Positions 32,030 through 40,045 of a stretch of 64,000 nucleotides of DNA are shown in pieces (position 1 is the first letter of the stretch; each line of letters begins with the position of its first letter). The notes under the pieces are model-generated. The model was given only the letters and a program-made list of their open reading frames with translations, did no database searches and was not told the DNA's origin. This DNA comes from Poritiphilus flavus (GTDB lineage: Bacteria > Bacteroidota > Bacteroidia > Flavobacteriales > Flavobacteriaceae): positions 310,001-374,000 of the forward strand of contig NZ_WXYO01000005.1 of the NCBI RefSeq assembly GCF_009901585.1. The letters are read 5' to 3'. The translations under genes and the position numbers were made by a program.

Positions 32030-34864
32030 ATGAGTTACCATTTTAAGGAGATCGAGAAAAAGTGGCAGGCTTACTGGGCGGAGCAGCAGACTTTCAAAGC
32101 CACCAATGAATCAGCCAAGCCCAAGTACTATGTCCTGGACATGTTTCCTTATCCTTCCGGAGCCGGACTACATGTGGGGCATCCTCTTGGCTATATCGCA
32201 AGTGACATCTATGCCCGATACAAAAGGCATAAGGGATTCAACGTGCTTCATCCACAAGGCTACGATAGTTTCGGACTGCCCGCTGAACAATATGCCATCC
32301 AAACCGGCCAGCATCCGGCCCTTACCACGGAAGAGAATATCAAAACCTATAGACGGCAGCTGGATCAGCTCGGGTTTTCTTTTGACTGGTCCCGAGAGGT
32401 ACGCACCAGTGATCCCAAATATTATAAATGGACCCAATGGGTGTTCATTCAGCTATTCCATTCCTGGTACGACAATGAGGCGGATAAAGCTCGTCCGATC
32501 TCTGATCTGATCCCGGAATTCCAGGCTAGTGGCAATAGCAGCGTCAATGCCGCATGCGATGAAGACACACCGCATTTTACCGCGGAACAGTGGAAGGCCT
32601 TTAAAGACAAAGAGCAACAGCAAATATTGCTGAAATACCGGCTTACCTACCTGGCGGATACCGAAGTAAACTGGTGCCCCGCATTGGGTACGGTACTGGC
32701 CAATGACGAAATAGTGAATGGGGTTTCCGAGAGGGGCGGGCATCCGGTAGTCCGGAAAAAAATGACCCAATGGAGTATGCGTATAACCGCCTATGCTCAA
32801 AGGTTATTGGACGGACTGGATACCATAGACTGGCCGCAGCCCTTGAAGGACGCACAGACGAACTGGATTGGCAGGTCTGAGGGTGCTTCCGTTACCTTTA
32901 AGACTGTTCCCTCAGCGGAAACAAAGGAAAGTTACCCTATTGATGTTTTTACCACGAGGCCGGATACCATTTTCGGAGCCAGTTTTATGACCCTGGCCCC
33001 GGAACACGAACTGGTCGCTAAAATAACCACTTCAGAACAGAAAGCCGAGGTAGATGCCTATGTGGAGGCTACCGCAAAACGATCAGAACGGGACAGGCTT
33101 TCGGAGGTCAAGGTGGTTACCGGAGCATTTACCGGGGCTTACGCGGAACATCCATTCACAGCTGAACCCATCCCTATCTGGATTGGGGATTATGTACTGG
33201 CCGGATATGGCACCGGGGCGGTGATGTCCGTACCCTGTGGAGATCAGCGGGATTATGATTTTGCCAGGAACTTTGGTATTGATATCCCTAATATCTTCGA
33301 AGGGGTGGATATTTCCGAAGAGGCTTTTGCCAATAAGGAGAGGACGGTAATAGCTAATTCAGATTTTCTGAACGGCTTGTCTTATAAGGATGCTACCAAA
33401 AAGATCATTTCCGAGCTCGAAAAGATCGGCAAAGGGGAAGGTAAGATAAACTATCGTTTGCGGGACGCGGTTTTTAGCAGGCAGCGGTATTGGGGAGAGC
33501 CCTTTCCGGTCTACTATGTTGATGAGATGCCTCGGATGATCGCTGAAGAACACCTGCCTTTAAAATTGCCAGAAGTGGCAAAATACCTGCCTACGGAAAC
33601 CGGAGAACCTCCATTGGGGAATGCAAAGGTCTGGGCCTGGGACAGTAAGCAATCCACGGTTGTAAGCAATGAGCTCATCGATCACAAGACGATATTTCCG
33701 TTGGAACTTAATACCATGCCGGGTTGGGCAGGAAGCTCACAGTATTTCAACCGCTATATGGACCCGCATAACGAAGAAGCCATTTTTTCCAAAGAGGCCA
33801 TTGACTACTGGAAACAGGTTGATCTGTATATCGGTGGTATAGAGCATGCCACCGGGCATTTGCTGTATTCCCGTTTCTGGCAAAAGTTCATGTTCGATCT
33901 TGGCCTGGCACCTGTTGAGGAATATGCCAAAAAGTTGATCAACCAGGGGATGATCCTTGGTAATAGTGCCTTTGTATACCGGGAGGTAGAGACAAATCAG
34001 GTGCTTTCCGCGGGCTTGATCTCCGGAAAAAAGGTAGATCCCATCCACGCCGATGTATCCCTTGTCAATACGTCCAATGAGCTGAATGTAGAAGGGTTTA
34101 AAGCCTGGCGGCCGGAATTTAAGGATGCGGAGTTTGTGCTGGAGAACGGCAAATTTATTGTAGGTAGGGATGTTGAAAAAATGTCCAAGTCCAAGTACAA
34201 TGTAGTGAACCCGGATGCTATCTGTCAGCAGTACGGGGCAGATTCACTGCGCTTGTACGAAATGTTCCTCGGCCCGCTTGAGCAGTCCAAACCGTGGAAT
34301 ACAGCCGGGATTACCGGGGTTCACAGTTTCCTTAAGAAACTCTGGAAATTATATCACACAGGCCCTGACGGCACTTTTGAGGTATCTGATGATGAACCCG
34401 CTAAGGAAAACCTCAAAACCCTGCATAAGACCATTAAAAAGGTAGAGGAAGATATAGAAGACTTCTCTTTCAATACCTCAGTCTCTACTTTTATGATCTG
34501 TGTCAATGAACTTTCGGCTCAAAAATGTAGATCCAGGGCCATTTTGGAACCCCTGGCTATTATACTCTCTCCTTATGCCCCGCATGTGGCAGAGGAACTT
34601 TGGGAGCGTCTGGGACATAATTCATCCATCGCTTCTGTCGCTTTTCCGGAATTTGATGATAAGTTCCTGGTAGAAAGCACCAAGGAATACCCCATTTCCT
34701 TCAACGGAAAAATGCGTTTTAAGTTGGAGTTCCCATTGGATATGCCCAGGGAAGAAATTGAGGCGGCAGTACTGGCCCACGAAAGAACCCAACAACAACT
34801 ACAGGGAAGAACACCCAAAAAGGTGATCGTGGTTCCCGGGAAGATCGTCAATGTAGTGGGCTAA
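32030..34864 (+). CDS. leuS: Leucyl-tRNA synthetase
   Basis: 944 aa from MSYHFKEIEKKWQAYW; in-frame codons from 31979 fall inside the leader hairpin region and are not needed. Class I synthetase charging tRNA-Leu. HIGH-type motif PYPSGAGLHVGHPLGY at about 40-55, editing (CP1) domain with TTRPDTIFGASFMTLAPEH near 305-325, and KMSKSKYN near 720. C-terminal anticodon-binding domain ends VIVVPGKIVNVVG. Divergent from ftsX. A 152-bp inverted-repeat element lies just downstream and may end the transcript. Confidence 0.97.
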   Translation: MSYHFKEIEKKWQAYWAEQQTFKATNESAKPKYYVLDMFPYPSGAGLHVGHPLGYIASDIYARYKRHKGFNVLHPQGYDSFGLPAEQYAIQTGQHPALTTEENIKTYRRQLDQLGFSFDWSREVRTSDPKYYKWTQWVFIQLFHSWYDNEADKARPISDLIPEFQASGNSSVNAACDEDTPHFTAEQWKAFKDKEQQQILLKYRLTYLADTEVNWCPALGTVLANDEIVNGVSERGGHPVVRKKMTQWSMRITAYAQRLLDGLDTIDWPQPLKDAQTNWIGRSEGASVTFKTVPSAETKESYPIDVFTTRPDTIFGASFMTLAPEHELVAKITTSEQKAEVDAYVEATAKRSERDRLSEVKVVTGAFTGAYAEHPFTAEPIPIWIGDYVLAGYGTGAVMSVPCGDQRDYDFARNFGIDIPNIFEGVDISEEAFANKERTVIANSDFLNGLSYKDATKKIISELEKIGKGEGKINYRLRDAVFSRQRYWGEPFPVYYVDEMPRMIAEEHLPLKLPEVAKYLPTETGEPPLGNAKVWAWDSKQSTVVSNELIDHKTIFPLELNTMPGWAGSSQYFNRYMDPHNEEAIFSKEAIDYWKQVDLYIGGIEHATGHLLYSRFWQKFMFDLGLAPVEEYAKKLINQGMILGNSAFVYREVETNQVLSAGLISGKKVDPIHADVSLVNTSNELNVEGFKAWRPEFKDAEFVLENGKFIVGRDVEKMSKSKYNVVNPDAICQQYGADSLRLYEMFLGPLEQSKPWNTAGITGVHSFLKKLWKLYHTGPDGTFEVSDDEPAKENLKTLHKTIKKVEEDIEDFSFNTSVSTFMICVNELSAQKCRSRAILEPLAIILSPYAPHVAEELWERLGHNSSIASVAFPEFDDKFLVESTKEYPISFNGKMRFKLEFPLDMPREEIEAAVLAHERTQQQLQGRTPKKVIVVPGKIVNVVG

Positions 34865-34892
34865 AAGCTTAGTAATTCCAACTTCTTAAAGA

Positions 34893-35044
34893 GGCTGTCT
34901 AAAAAGCTTCGTATGTGCATTGGTCACATCGAGCGCCCGCCTGATCCACATAGTCGGGCAGGCAGTCGAGATGTATTCTATAATTCGACCTCTGATGAGT
35001 TCTCGACTCCGCTCGAACGGACAAACCGTTCTTTTTAGACAGCC
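34893..35044. repeat. 152-bp element with perfect 14-bp terminal inverted repeats
   Basis: GGCTGTCTAAAAAG (34893-34906) and its exact complement (35031-35044) bound a 152-bp segment with internal palindromic pieces, including TCTCGACTCCGCTCGA (about 35000-35016), also seen as TCTCGACTGCGCTCGA near 15585. No coding potential. It looks like a MITE or a REP-type intergenic element; on transcripts it could fold and act as a bidirectional terminator between leuS and ald. Confidence 0.65.
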
Positions 35045-35105
35045 AGTATTATCCTATACCCTATAAAATTCTTGTATCGGAATAAAAAAATGTAGATTTT
35101 TGAAC

Positions 35106-35132
35106 TTTACCCCCTAAAAATTTAGGGGTAAA
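35106..35132. promoter_or_regulatory. Palindrome upstream of alanine dehydrogenase
   Basis: TTTACCCC-C-TAAA (35106-35118), AA, then TTTAGGGGTAAA (35121-35132): an inverted repeat of 12 bp with one extra C, 113 bp before the ald ATG. It may be an operator, for example for an Lrp/AsnC protein such as the one at 37615-38085; this is inference. The 35133-35244 stretch is AT-rich and should hold the promoter, though I find no exact TAnnTTTG. Confidence 0.45.
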
Positions 35133-35244
35133 ACTTAAAAAAATATGTTTTTGAACGGAACACCCCCTACTTTTTATCGATTTTATTTCTTTTTTTGTTG
35201 GATTTGACACAATTTTGACCTGAACAATAAAACCATATAACAAA

Positions 35245-36345
35245 ATGATCGTAGGTGTTCCAAAAGAAATCAAAAACAACGAGAGTAGAGTAGGGATGAC
35301 TCCGGCCGGTGTGCTGGAGCTTGTAAAGAACGGCCATACCGTATACGTACAATCGGGTGCGGGAGAGGGCAGTGGCTTTTTTAACAGTGATTATCAGCAG
35401 GCAGGCGCTGTAATAGTGGATACTATCGGCCAGGTCTATGCGATGAGTGAGATGATCGTAAAGGTCAAAGAACCCATAGAAGAAGAATATCCGCTAATTC
35501 AGAAGGGACAGATCGTTTTTACCTATTTTCATTTTGCTTCCAGCGAGCGGCTCACCAAAGCCATGATCGCGAGTAAGTCCATTTGTATTGCCTATGAAAC
35601 CGTGGAGGATGAGGACGGGAGTTTACCCCTGTTGACACCCATGTCCGAAGTTGCCGGAAGAATGGCCATACAGCAGGGAGCAAAATACCTGGAGAAACCC
35701 GTAAAAGGGCGGGGCGTACTTCTGGGTGGTGTACCCGGAGTAGCTCCCGGAAAGGTCCTGGTACTGGGCGCCGGAGTGGTTGGTATACAGGCTGCTAAAA
35801 TGGCAGCCGGTCTGGGGGCCCATGTTACCATCATGGATGTCAATATGAAAAGGCTTCGATACGTGAATGACGTTATGCCGAACCACGTGGTCACCGAATT
35901 CTCTAATGAATACAATATCAGAAGGCATATCAAAACCCACGACCTCATTATTGGAGGAGTGTTGCTCAAAGGGTCTAAGGCACCCAATCTGATTACCCGG
36001 GATATGCTTAAGGAAATGCGTCCGGGAACCGTGATCGTCGATGTGGCGGTAGATCAGGGTGGATGCGTGGAGACCACAAAGGCCACTACTCACGAAGACC
36101 CAATATACATCATAGACGATGTGGTACACTATGCGGTAGCCAATATGCCGGGTGCTGTTCCGCACACATCAACCATGGCGTTGACCAATGTTACCCTGCC
36201 CTATGTATTAAAACTTGCCAATCTCGGTTGGGAAAAGGCCTGTAGTCTCGATCCGGGACTCCAAAAAGGACTGAATATCCTTGACGGAGAAGTGGTTTAT
36301 AAAGAAATTATCGAAGCATTTACATGGGAAGCAGTTTTTAATTAG
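35245..36345 (+). CDS. ald: Alanine dehydrogenase
   Basis: 366 aa, the usual length. NAD-dependent interconversion of L-alanine with pyruvate and ammonia. N-terminal motif MIVGVPKEIKNNESRVGMTP, catalytic His in FTYFHFASS (about 94-97), Rossmann Gly motif VLVLGAGVVGIQAAKMAAGLG near 170-190, and conserved MPGAVPHTSTMALTNVTLPY near 300. Alone in its unit, followed by a good terminator. An Lrp/AsnC-type regulator, the usual controller of ald, lies 1.3 kb downstream. Confidence 0.96.
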   Translation: MIVGVPKEIKNNESRVGMTPAGVLELVKNGHTVYVQSGAGEGSGFFNSDYQQAGAVIVDTIGQVYAMSEMIVKVKEPIEEEYPLIQKGQIVFTYFHFASSERLTKAMIASKSICIAYETVEDEDGSLPLLTPMSEVAGRMAIQQGAKYLEKPVKGRGVLLGGVPGVAPGKVLVLGAGVVGIQAAKMAAGLGAHVTIMDVNMKRLRYVNDVMPNHVVTEFSNEYNIRRHIKTHDLIIGGVLLKGSKAPNLITRDMLKEMRPGTVIVDVAVDQGGCVETTKATTHEDPIYIIDDVVHYAVANMPGAVPHTSTMALTNVTLPYVLKLANLGWEKACSLDPGLQKGLNILDGEVVYKEIIEAFTWEAVFN

Positions 36346-36367
36346 AGTACATTTTGTCAGTTTTGTG

Positions 36368-36395
36368 AACCCCGTCAGGAATGGCGGGGTTTTTG
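36368..36395 (+). terminator. Terminator after ald
   Basis: AACCCCG (36368-36374) pairs with CGGGGTT (36385-36391), with a short loop and a following T-run (TTTTT). It starts 23 bp after the ald stop. Confidence 0.75.
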
Positions 36396-36442
36396 CTTTA
36401 GATGTCGTAACTTTAATGGACACTAATTAAAAAGGAAAAGTT

Positions 36443-37141
36443 ATGTTAACAGGATATTATTTGTTAATTGGAGGTATTGCCCTGGTGAGTTGGTTGGTAA
36501 GCAGCCGGCTTAAAAACAAGTTCAGGCATTACTCCAAGGTTCACCTGCAAAACGGAATGAGCGGTGCGGAAATTGCAGAAAGGATGTTGGCAGACCACGG
36601 TATCAGGGATGTGAAGGTGATCTCTACCCCCGGAATGCTTACGGATCACTACAATCCCAGAAATAAAACGGTAAATCTTAGTGAAGGGGTATACAACCAA
36701 AGGAATGCGGCCGCGGCTGCGGTTGCGGCCCACGAATGCGGACATGCGGTACAACATGCCCAGGCCTATGAATGGCTTACTATGCGCTCTAAACTGGTAC
36801 CAGTGGTAAGTGTTACCTCGGGAATGTCTATGTGGGTTGTTTTTGGTGGATTGATGTTGGGAGCGGCAACCGGAATGGGGCTTGGCTTTTGGATCGCTGT
36901 GGCAGGCCTCGTAATGATGGGTTTTGCGACGCTCTTTAGCTTTATCACCTTACCGGTAGAATACGATGCCAGTAACCGGGCGCTAAAATGGCTCAGACAG
37001 AAACGCATGGTTACTCAACAAGAATACAAAGGCTCTGAAGATGCTTTGAAATGGGCAGCAAGAACCTATTTGGTCGCTGCTATCGGATCCCTGGCCACCC
37101 TCTTCTACTTTGCTTTACAGGTTTTTGGAGGAAGGGATTAA
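36443..37141 (+). CDS. YugP-family membrane zinc metallopeptidase
   Basis: 232 aa. N-terminal membrane helix (about 3-20), a zinc site AAHECGHAVQHAQAY (HExxH at about 98-102), two central helices (VVFGGLMLGAATGMGLGFWI and AVAGLVMMGFATLFSFITL) followed by PVEYDASNRALKWL, and a C-terminal helix. The EYDAS..A motif after the helices matches the YugP/DUF zinc peptidase family. Location inner membrane; substrates unknown. Not obviously part of an operon. Confidence 0.9.
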   Translation: MLTGYYLLIGGIALVSWLVSSRLKNKFRHYSKVHLQNGMSGAEIAERMLADHGIRDVKVISTPGMLTDHYNPRNKTVNLSEGVYNQRNAAAAAVAAHECGHAVQHAQAYEWLTMRSKLVPVVSVTSGMSMWVVFGGLMLGAATGMGLGFWIAVAGLVMMGFATLFSFITLPVEYDASNRALKWLRQKRMVTQQEYKGSEDALKWAARTYLVAAIGSLATLFYFALQVFGGRD

Positions 37142-37168
37142 GGAAAGAAACAAACTTAACAATACAGT

Positions 37169-37603
37169 ATTATCGAAGCTGATATTGTCATAAAACTGGC
37201 TTCAATAGAAGATTTAGGGGCGCTTACGCAAGTAGGCGCCGCTTTATTTGACCACGATATTAAGACGGATATGGCCGAGGAGTTCTTAAAAGATCCCAGG
37301 CATCATCTGATGCTGGCTTTTGCCGAAGATAACATTATTGGTATGGCATCGGGGTTTCACTATGTGCATCCGGATAAGGAGGCGGAGCTGTTTATAAACG
37401 AAGTGGGAGTTTTGCCCTCCTTTCAAAACATGGGAATAGGCAGGAAAATCCTGAAAGCGCTTGTAGATCACAGCAAAACATTGGGATGTAAACGAGGCGC
37501 CTGGGTACTGACAGATTCCGGCAATAGCGCCGCGAAAAAAGCCTATGAAGCCGCCGGTGGGAGGCTGGATGAAGGAGATATACTGATGTACAATTTTGAT
37601 TGA
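37169..37603 (+). CDS. GNAT-family N-acetyltransferase with no canonical start codon
   Basis: The GNAT fold is complete only if reading begins near 37169-37190: IVIKLASIEDLGALTQVGAALF is the typical first strand and helix, followed by IIGMASGFHYVHP, a core motif NEVGVLPSFQNMGIGRKIL (acetyl-CoA loop Q-x-x-G-I-G) and WVLTDSGNSAAKKAYEAAGGR. The frame is open from a TAA near 37157, but contains no ATG, GTG or TTG before ATG 37271, which would delete the first strand and helix. An ATT at 37169 would give 144 aa. Pattern recalls AAC(3)-I-type acetyltransferases. Either a rare start, a mutated start or a truncated gene; substrate unknown. Confidence 0.7.
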   Translation: MIEADIVIKLASIEDLGALTQVGAALFDHDIKTDMAEEFLKDPRHHLMLAFAEDNIIGMASGFHYVHPDKEAELFINEVGVLPSFQNMGIGRKILKALVDHSKTLGCKRGAWVLTDSGNSAAKKAYEAAGGRLDEGDILMYNFD

Positions 37604-37614
37604 GCCAAGCCTGA

Positions 37615-38085
37615 TCAGATGGTGATCTGCCGGTCAATTTGCTGATCCAGGGAAATAAAGGTCTCCGTCCTGGAAACCCCTTCAATTCGCTGTATATTCT
37701 TGTTGAGGACATTCATCAGGTGGGCATTGTCCTTGCACAACACCTTGATCAGGATGGACCAGTTTCCGGTGGTGTAGTGACACTCCAACACCTCAGGGAT
37801 CTTTTCCAGTTCTTTGACAGCTCTTGGGTTGCTCATGGCTTTGTCCAGGAATATGCCAATATAAGCCATGGTGGTATAGCCCAGTATCTTGGGATTGATT
37901 ACAAACTTTGAACCTGATATCAGGCCGGAGCGTTCCAGTTTTCGCAGTCGCTGATGGATGGCCGCACCGGATATCCCAATGCTGCGTGCAATTTCCAGAA
38001 TAGGCATTCTGGCGTCCTGCATTAAGAATCTTAGGATTTTCTTGTCAATCCCGTCAATATTTATAGTATTGTTAGGTGATCTCAT
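37615..38085 (-). CDS. Lrp/AsnC-family transcriptional regulator
   Basis: 156 aa. N-terminal HTH (about 8-60: IDGIDKKILRFLMQDARMPI, SIGISGAAIHQRLRKLERSG) and a C-terminal RAM ligand-binding domain (ECHYTTGNWSILIKVLCKDN). Amino-acid-responsive regulator. It lies 48 bp downstream of the saccharopine dehydrogenase-like gene on the same strand and may sense lysine or alanine and control neighbours such as ald. Confidence 0.93.
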   Translation of the reverse strand: MRSPNNTINIDGIDKKILRFLMQDARMPILEIARSIGISGAAIHQRLRKLERSGLISGSKFVINPKILGYTTMAYIGIFLDKAMSNPRAVKELEKIPEVLECHYTTGNWSILIKVLCKDNAHLMNVLNKNIQRIEGVSRTETFISLDQQIDRQITI

Positions 38086-38133
38086 ATTATGATTTCAATA
38101 ATACTATAAATATACTACTTATACTTTCAGTTA

Positions 38134-39507
38134 TTAAATGGCAACAGAATCGGGATTGTATCCCAAATAGGGGGTTTCGAATTCCTTAAAGCTTACGCCG
38201 TATTCTTTAAGTTCCTTTAGAATGGGTTCGTATACTTCCTGACGAATAGGTATTTGTACTCCGGGGGTGGTAATTTTTCCGTTGAGGATTAGAAGGGCTG
38301 CCATTGCCACAGGCAGACCAACGGTTTTGGCCATGGCCGTATGGCTGTGATTCTCTCCGGTAACCACCATATTGGCGTCCAGCTGTCTTTTTTTGCCATT
38401 GAGGATAAAGCCGAACTTGTGGTACATCACTATCATATCGCGATCCTCTTCCGTAAGTGTCCAACTGTCTTCCAAAATTTTTTGAAGCATCTGAGCCGGA
38501 CTGGCATCTTTTAGCCCAATAGTCTTATCCGGATTAAAAAGGTCCAGTTCCAGGAGCTTTTCCCACATTATGTCATCCTGGTCTATTTTCAGATAGTGCC
38601 TGAGCTTAAGCTCAACCGAGTCTGTCGGGGAATACGGCAAAAAGAGATTCAGGAATTCCCGGTAAGACATGTTCTCTGAATTTTCAACTATATAACTATC
38701 ATCGGTCATTCCCAGCTGCACAAAAATGTTCCAGGCCTTGGAAAAGCCAACCCTCCTCATGGTCCCCCGGTACAGGGTAAGGGCGTCGCTTAAGCCATAG
38801 GCTTCGCGGTATTTCAGGGAATCCCGGTTGGCATACCCCTCGAATTTTCCATAACCTTCTATATTCAGGAACTCCGTTCGGCGGAATAATTTGTGGTAGG
38901 GGATGTATTTATAGGTGCCTTCCTGTATGAATTTCGCTGCACCGCCCTGCCCTGCCACGACAACATTACGCGGGTTCCAGGTAAATTTATAATTCCAGAG
39001 GTTGTCATCGGATTCCGGAGCAACCAGCCCGCCGGTAAAGGACTCGAAAAGTATCATCTTACCGCCATTAGCCCTTATCCTGTCAATGATCTGCATAGCG
39101 CTCATGTGATCTATACCCGGATCCAGCCCGATCTCGTTCATAAAAACAAGGCCTTTTTTCTTCGCGGCTTCATCCAGACCTTTTATCTCCTCACTGACAT
39201 AAGAGGCGGTCACCAAATGCTTTTCATAGCTTATGCAATCTTCAGCAACTTTTATATGCAAACGTGGAGGAAGCATAGACACCACGATATCCGCGTCTTT
39301 TACCGCTTCCTGCCTGGCCTTATCTTCGAAAATGTCCAGGCGGATTACCTCACAACTGGGATGCGATTGGAGTTCTTCCCCAATTTTTTCTGGCTCCCTG
39401 TCCGCTATGATAAGATGTAATTGCTCTTCCTTCGCCCTTTCGAGGAAGTAATCCAACAAATATGATGTAGATTTACCAGCGCCGATGACAAGAATTTTTC
39501 GAAGCAT
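38134..39507 (-). CDS. Saccharopine dehydrogenase-family protein
   Basis: 457 aa from ATG (a TTG one codon earlier is less likely). N-terminal Rossmann motif MLRKILVIGAGKSTSYLL, then VKDADIVVSMLPPRLHIKVA, GLDPGIDHMSAMQIIDRIRA (about 140-160) and a C-terminal SACCHRP_dh domain with PVAMAALLILNGKITTPG. Family members oxidise saccharopine to glutamate and aminoadipate semialdehyde (lysine degradation) or reduce related substrates. The downstream Lrp-type regulator supports a role in amino-acid catabolism; exact substrate not settled by sequence. Confidence 0.88.
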   Translation of the reverse strand: MLRKILVIGAGKSTSYLLDYFLERAKEEQLHLIIADREPEKIGEELQSHPSCEVIRLDIFEDKARQEAVKDADIVVSMLPPRLHIKVAEDCISYEKHLVTASYVSEEIKGLDEAAKKKGLVFMNEIGLDPGIDHMSAMQIIDRIRANGGKMILFESFTGGLVAPESDDNLWNYKFTWNPRNVVVAGQGGAAKFIQEGTYKYIPYHKLFRRTEFLNIEGYGKFEGYANRDSLKYREAYGLSDALTLYRGTMRRVGFSKAWNIFVQLGMTDDSYIVENSENMSYREFLNLFLPYSPTDSVELKLRHYLKIDQDDIMWEKLLELDLFNPDKTIGLKDASPAQMLQKILEDSWTLTEEDRDMIVMYHKFGFILNGKKRQLDANMVVTGENHSHTAMAKTVGLPVAMAALLILNGKITTPGVQIPIRQEVYEPILKELKEYGVSFKEFETPYLGYNPDSVAI

Positions 39508-39589
39508 CAATTTTCCCTGTTTTGCAAACTTATAACGGCCGCTAAGGTATCAAATTGTTACATTTACAAAAAAAGAAGGTTCTCAAGTT

Positions 39590-39976
39590 ATGAACAAAAC
39601 AATCTTTGGAACGGGCATTTTTTTCGGACTACTGGGCATCGCCCTGGGGGCGTTCGGAGCCCATGGACTGGAAAAAGTATTGGAGGCAGACGCCTTAAAG
39701 AGTTTTGAAACCGGTGTGCGATACCAAATGTATCACGCGCTTTTTTTGCTTGTCCTCGGAATGGAAAATCAACTGGGGCAGACGGCCAAAAAACAGGTCT
39801 TCTTTTTCATTATTTCAGGCGTACTGCTCTTTTCTTTTTCTATCTATTTTTTGTCCACTGAGGCTATTACCGGGATCGATTTCGGCATCATAGCTCTACT
39901 AACCCCCCTCGGAGGTTTATTCCTCATACTGGGATGGTTACTTCTTGGTTATCGTGTTTTTAAGCACTTCAGCTAA
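39590..39976 (+). CDS. DUF423 small membrane protein
   Basis: 128 aa with four hydrophobic helices. The N-terminus FGLLGIALGAFGAHGLEKVL and the segment ETGVRYQMYHALFLLVLG are the DUF423/YgdD signature. Members are inner-membrane proteins of unknown role. Divergent from the saccharopine dehydrogenase-like gene and upstream of pckA by 69 bp. Confidence 0.92.
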   Translation: MNKTIFGTGIFFGLLGIALGAFGAHGLEKVLEADALKSFETGVRYQMYHALFLLVLGMENQLGQTAKKQVFFFIISGVLLFSFSIYFLSTEAITGIDFGIIALLTPLGGLFLILGWLLLGYRVFKHFS

Positions 39977-40014
39977 ACTCTCCGTTTTGATGAGAGCAAT
40001 GGCATTTATTTTTT

Positions 40015-40022
40015 TAATTTTG
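40015..40022 (+). promoter_or_regulatory. Candidate -7 element of pckA
   Basis: TAATTTTG fits TAnnTTTG, 23 bp before the pckA ATG. A TTG at 39986-39988 is further away (26 bp) than normal, so the -33 part is uncertain. Confidence 0.4.
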
Positions 40023-40045
40023 ACCCCAACTAAAAAACCACTTTT

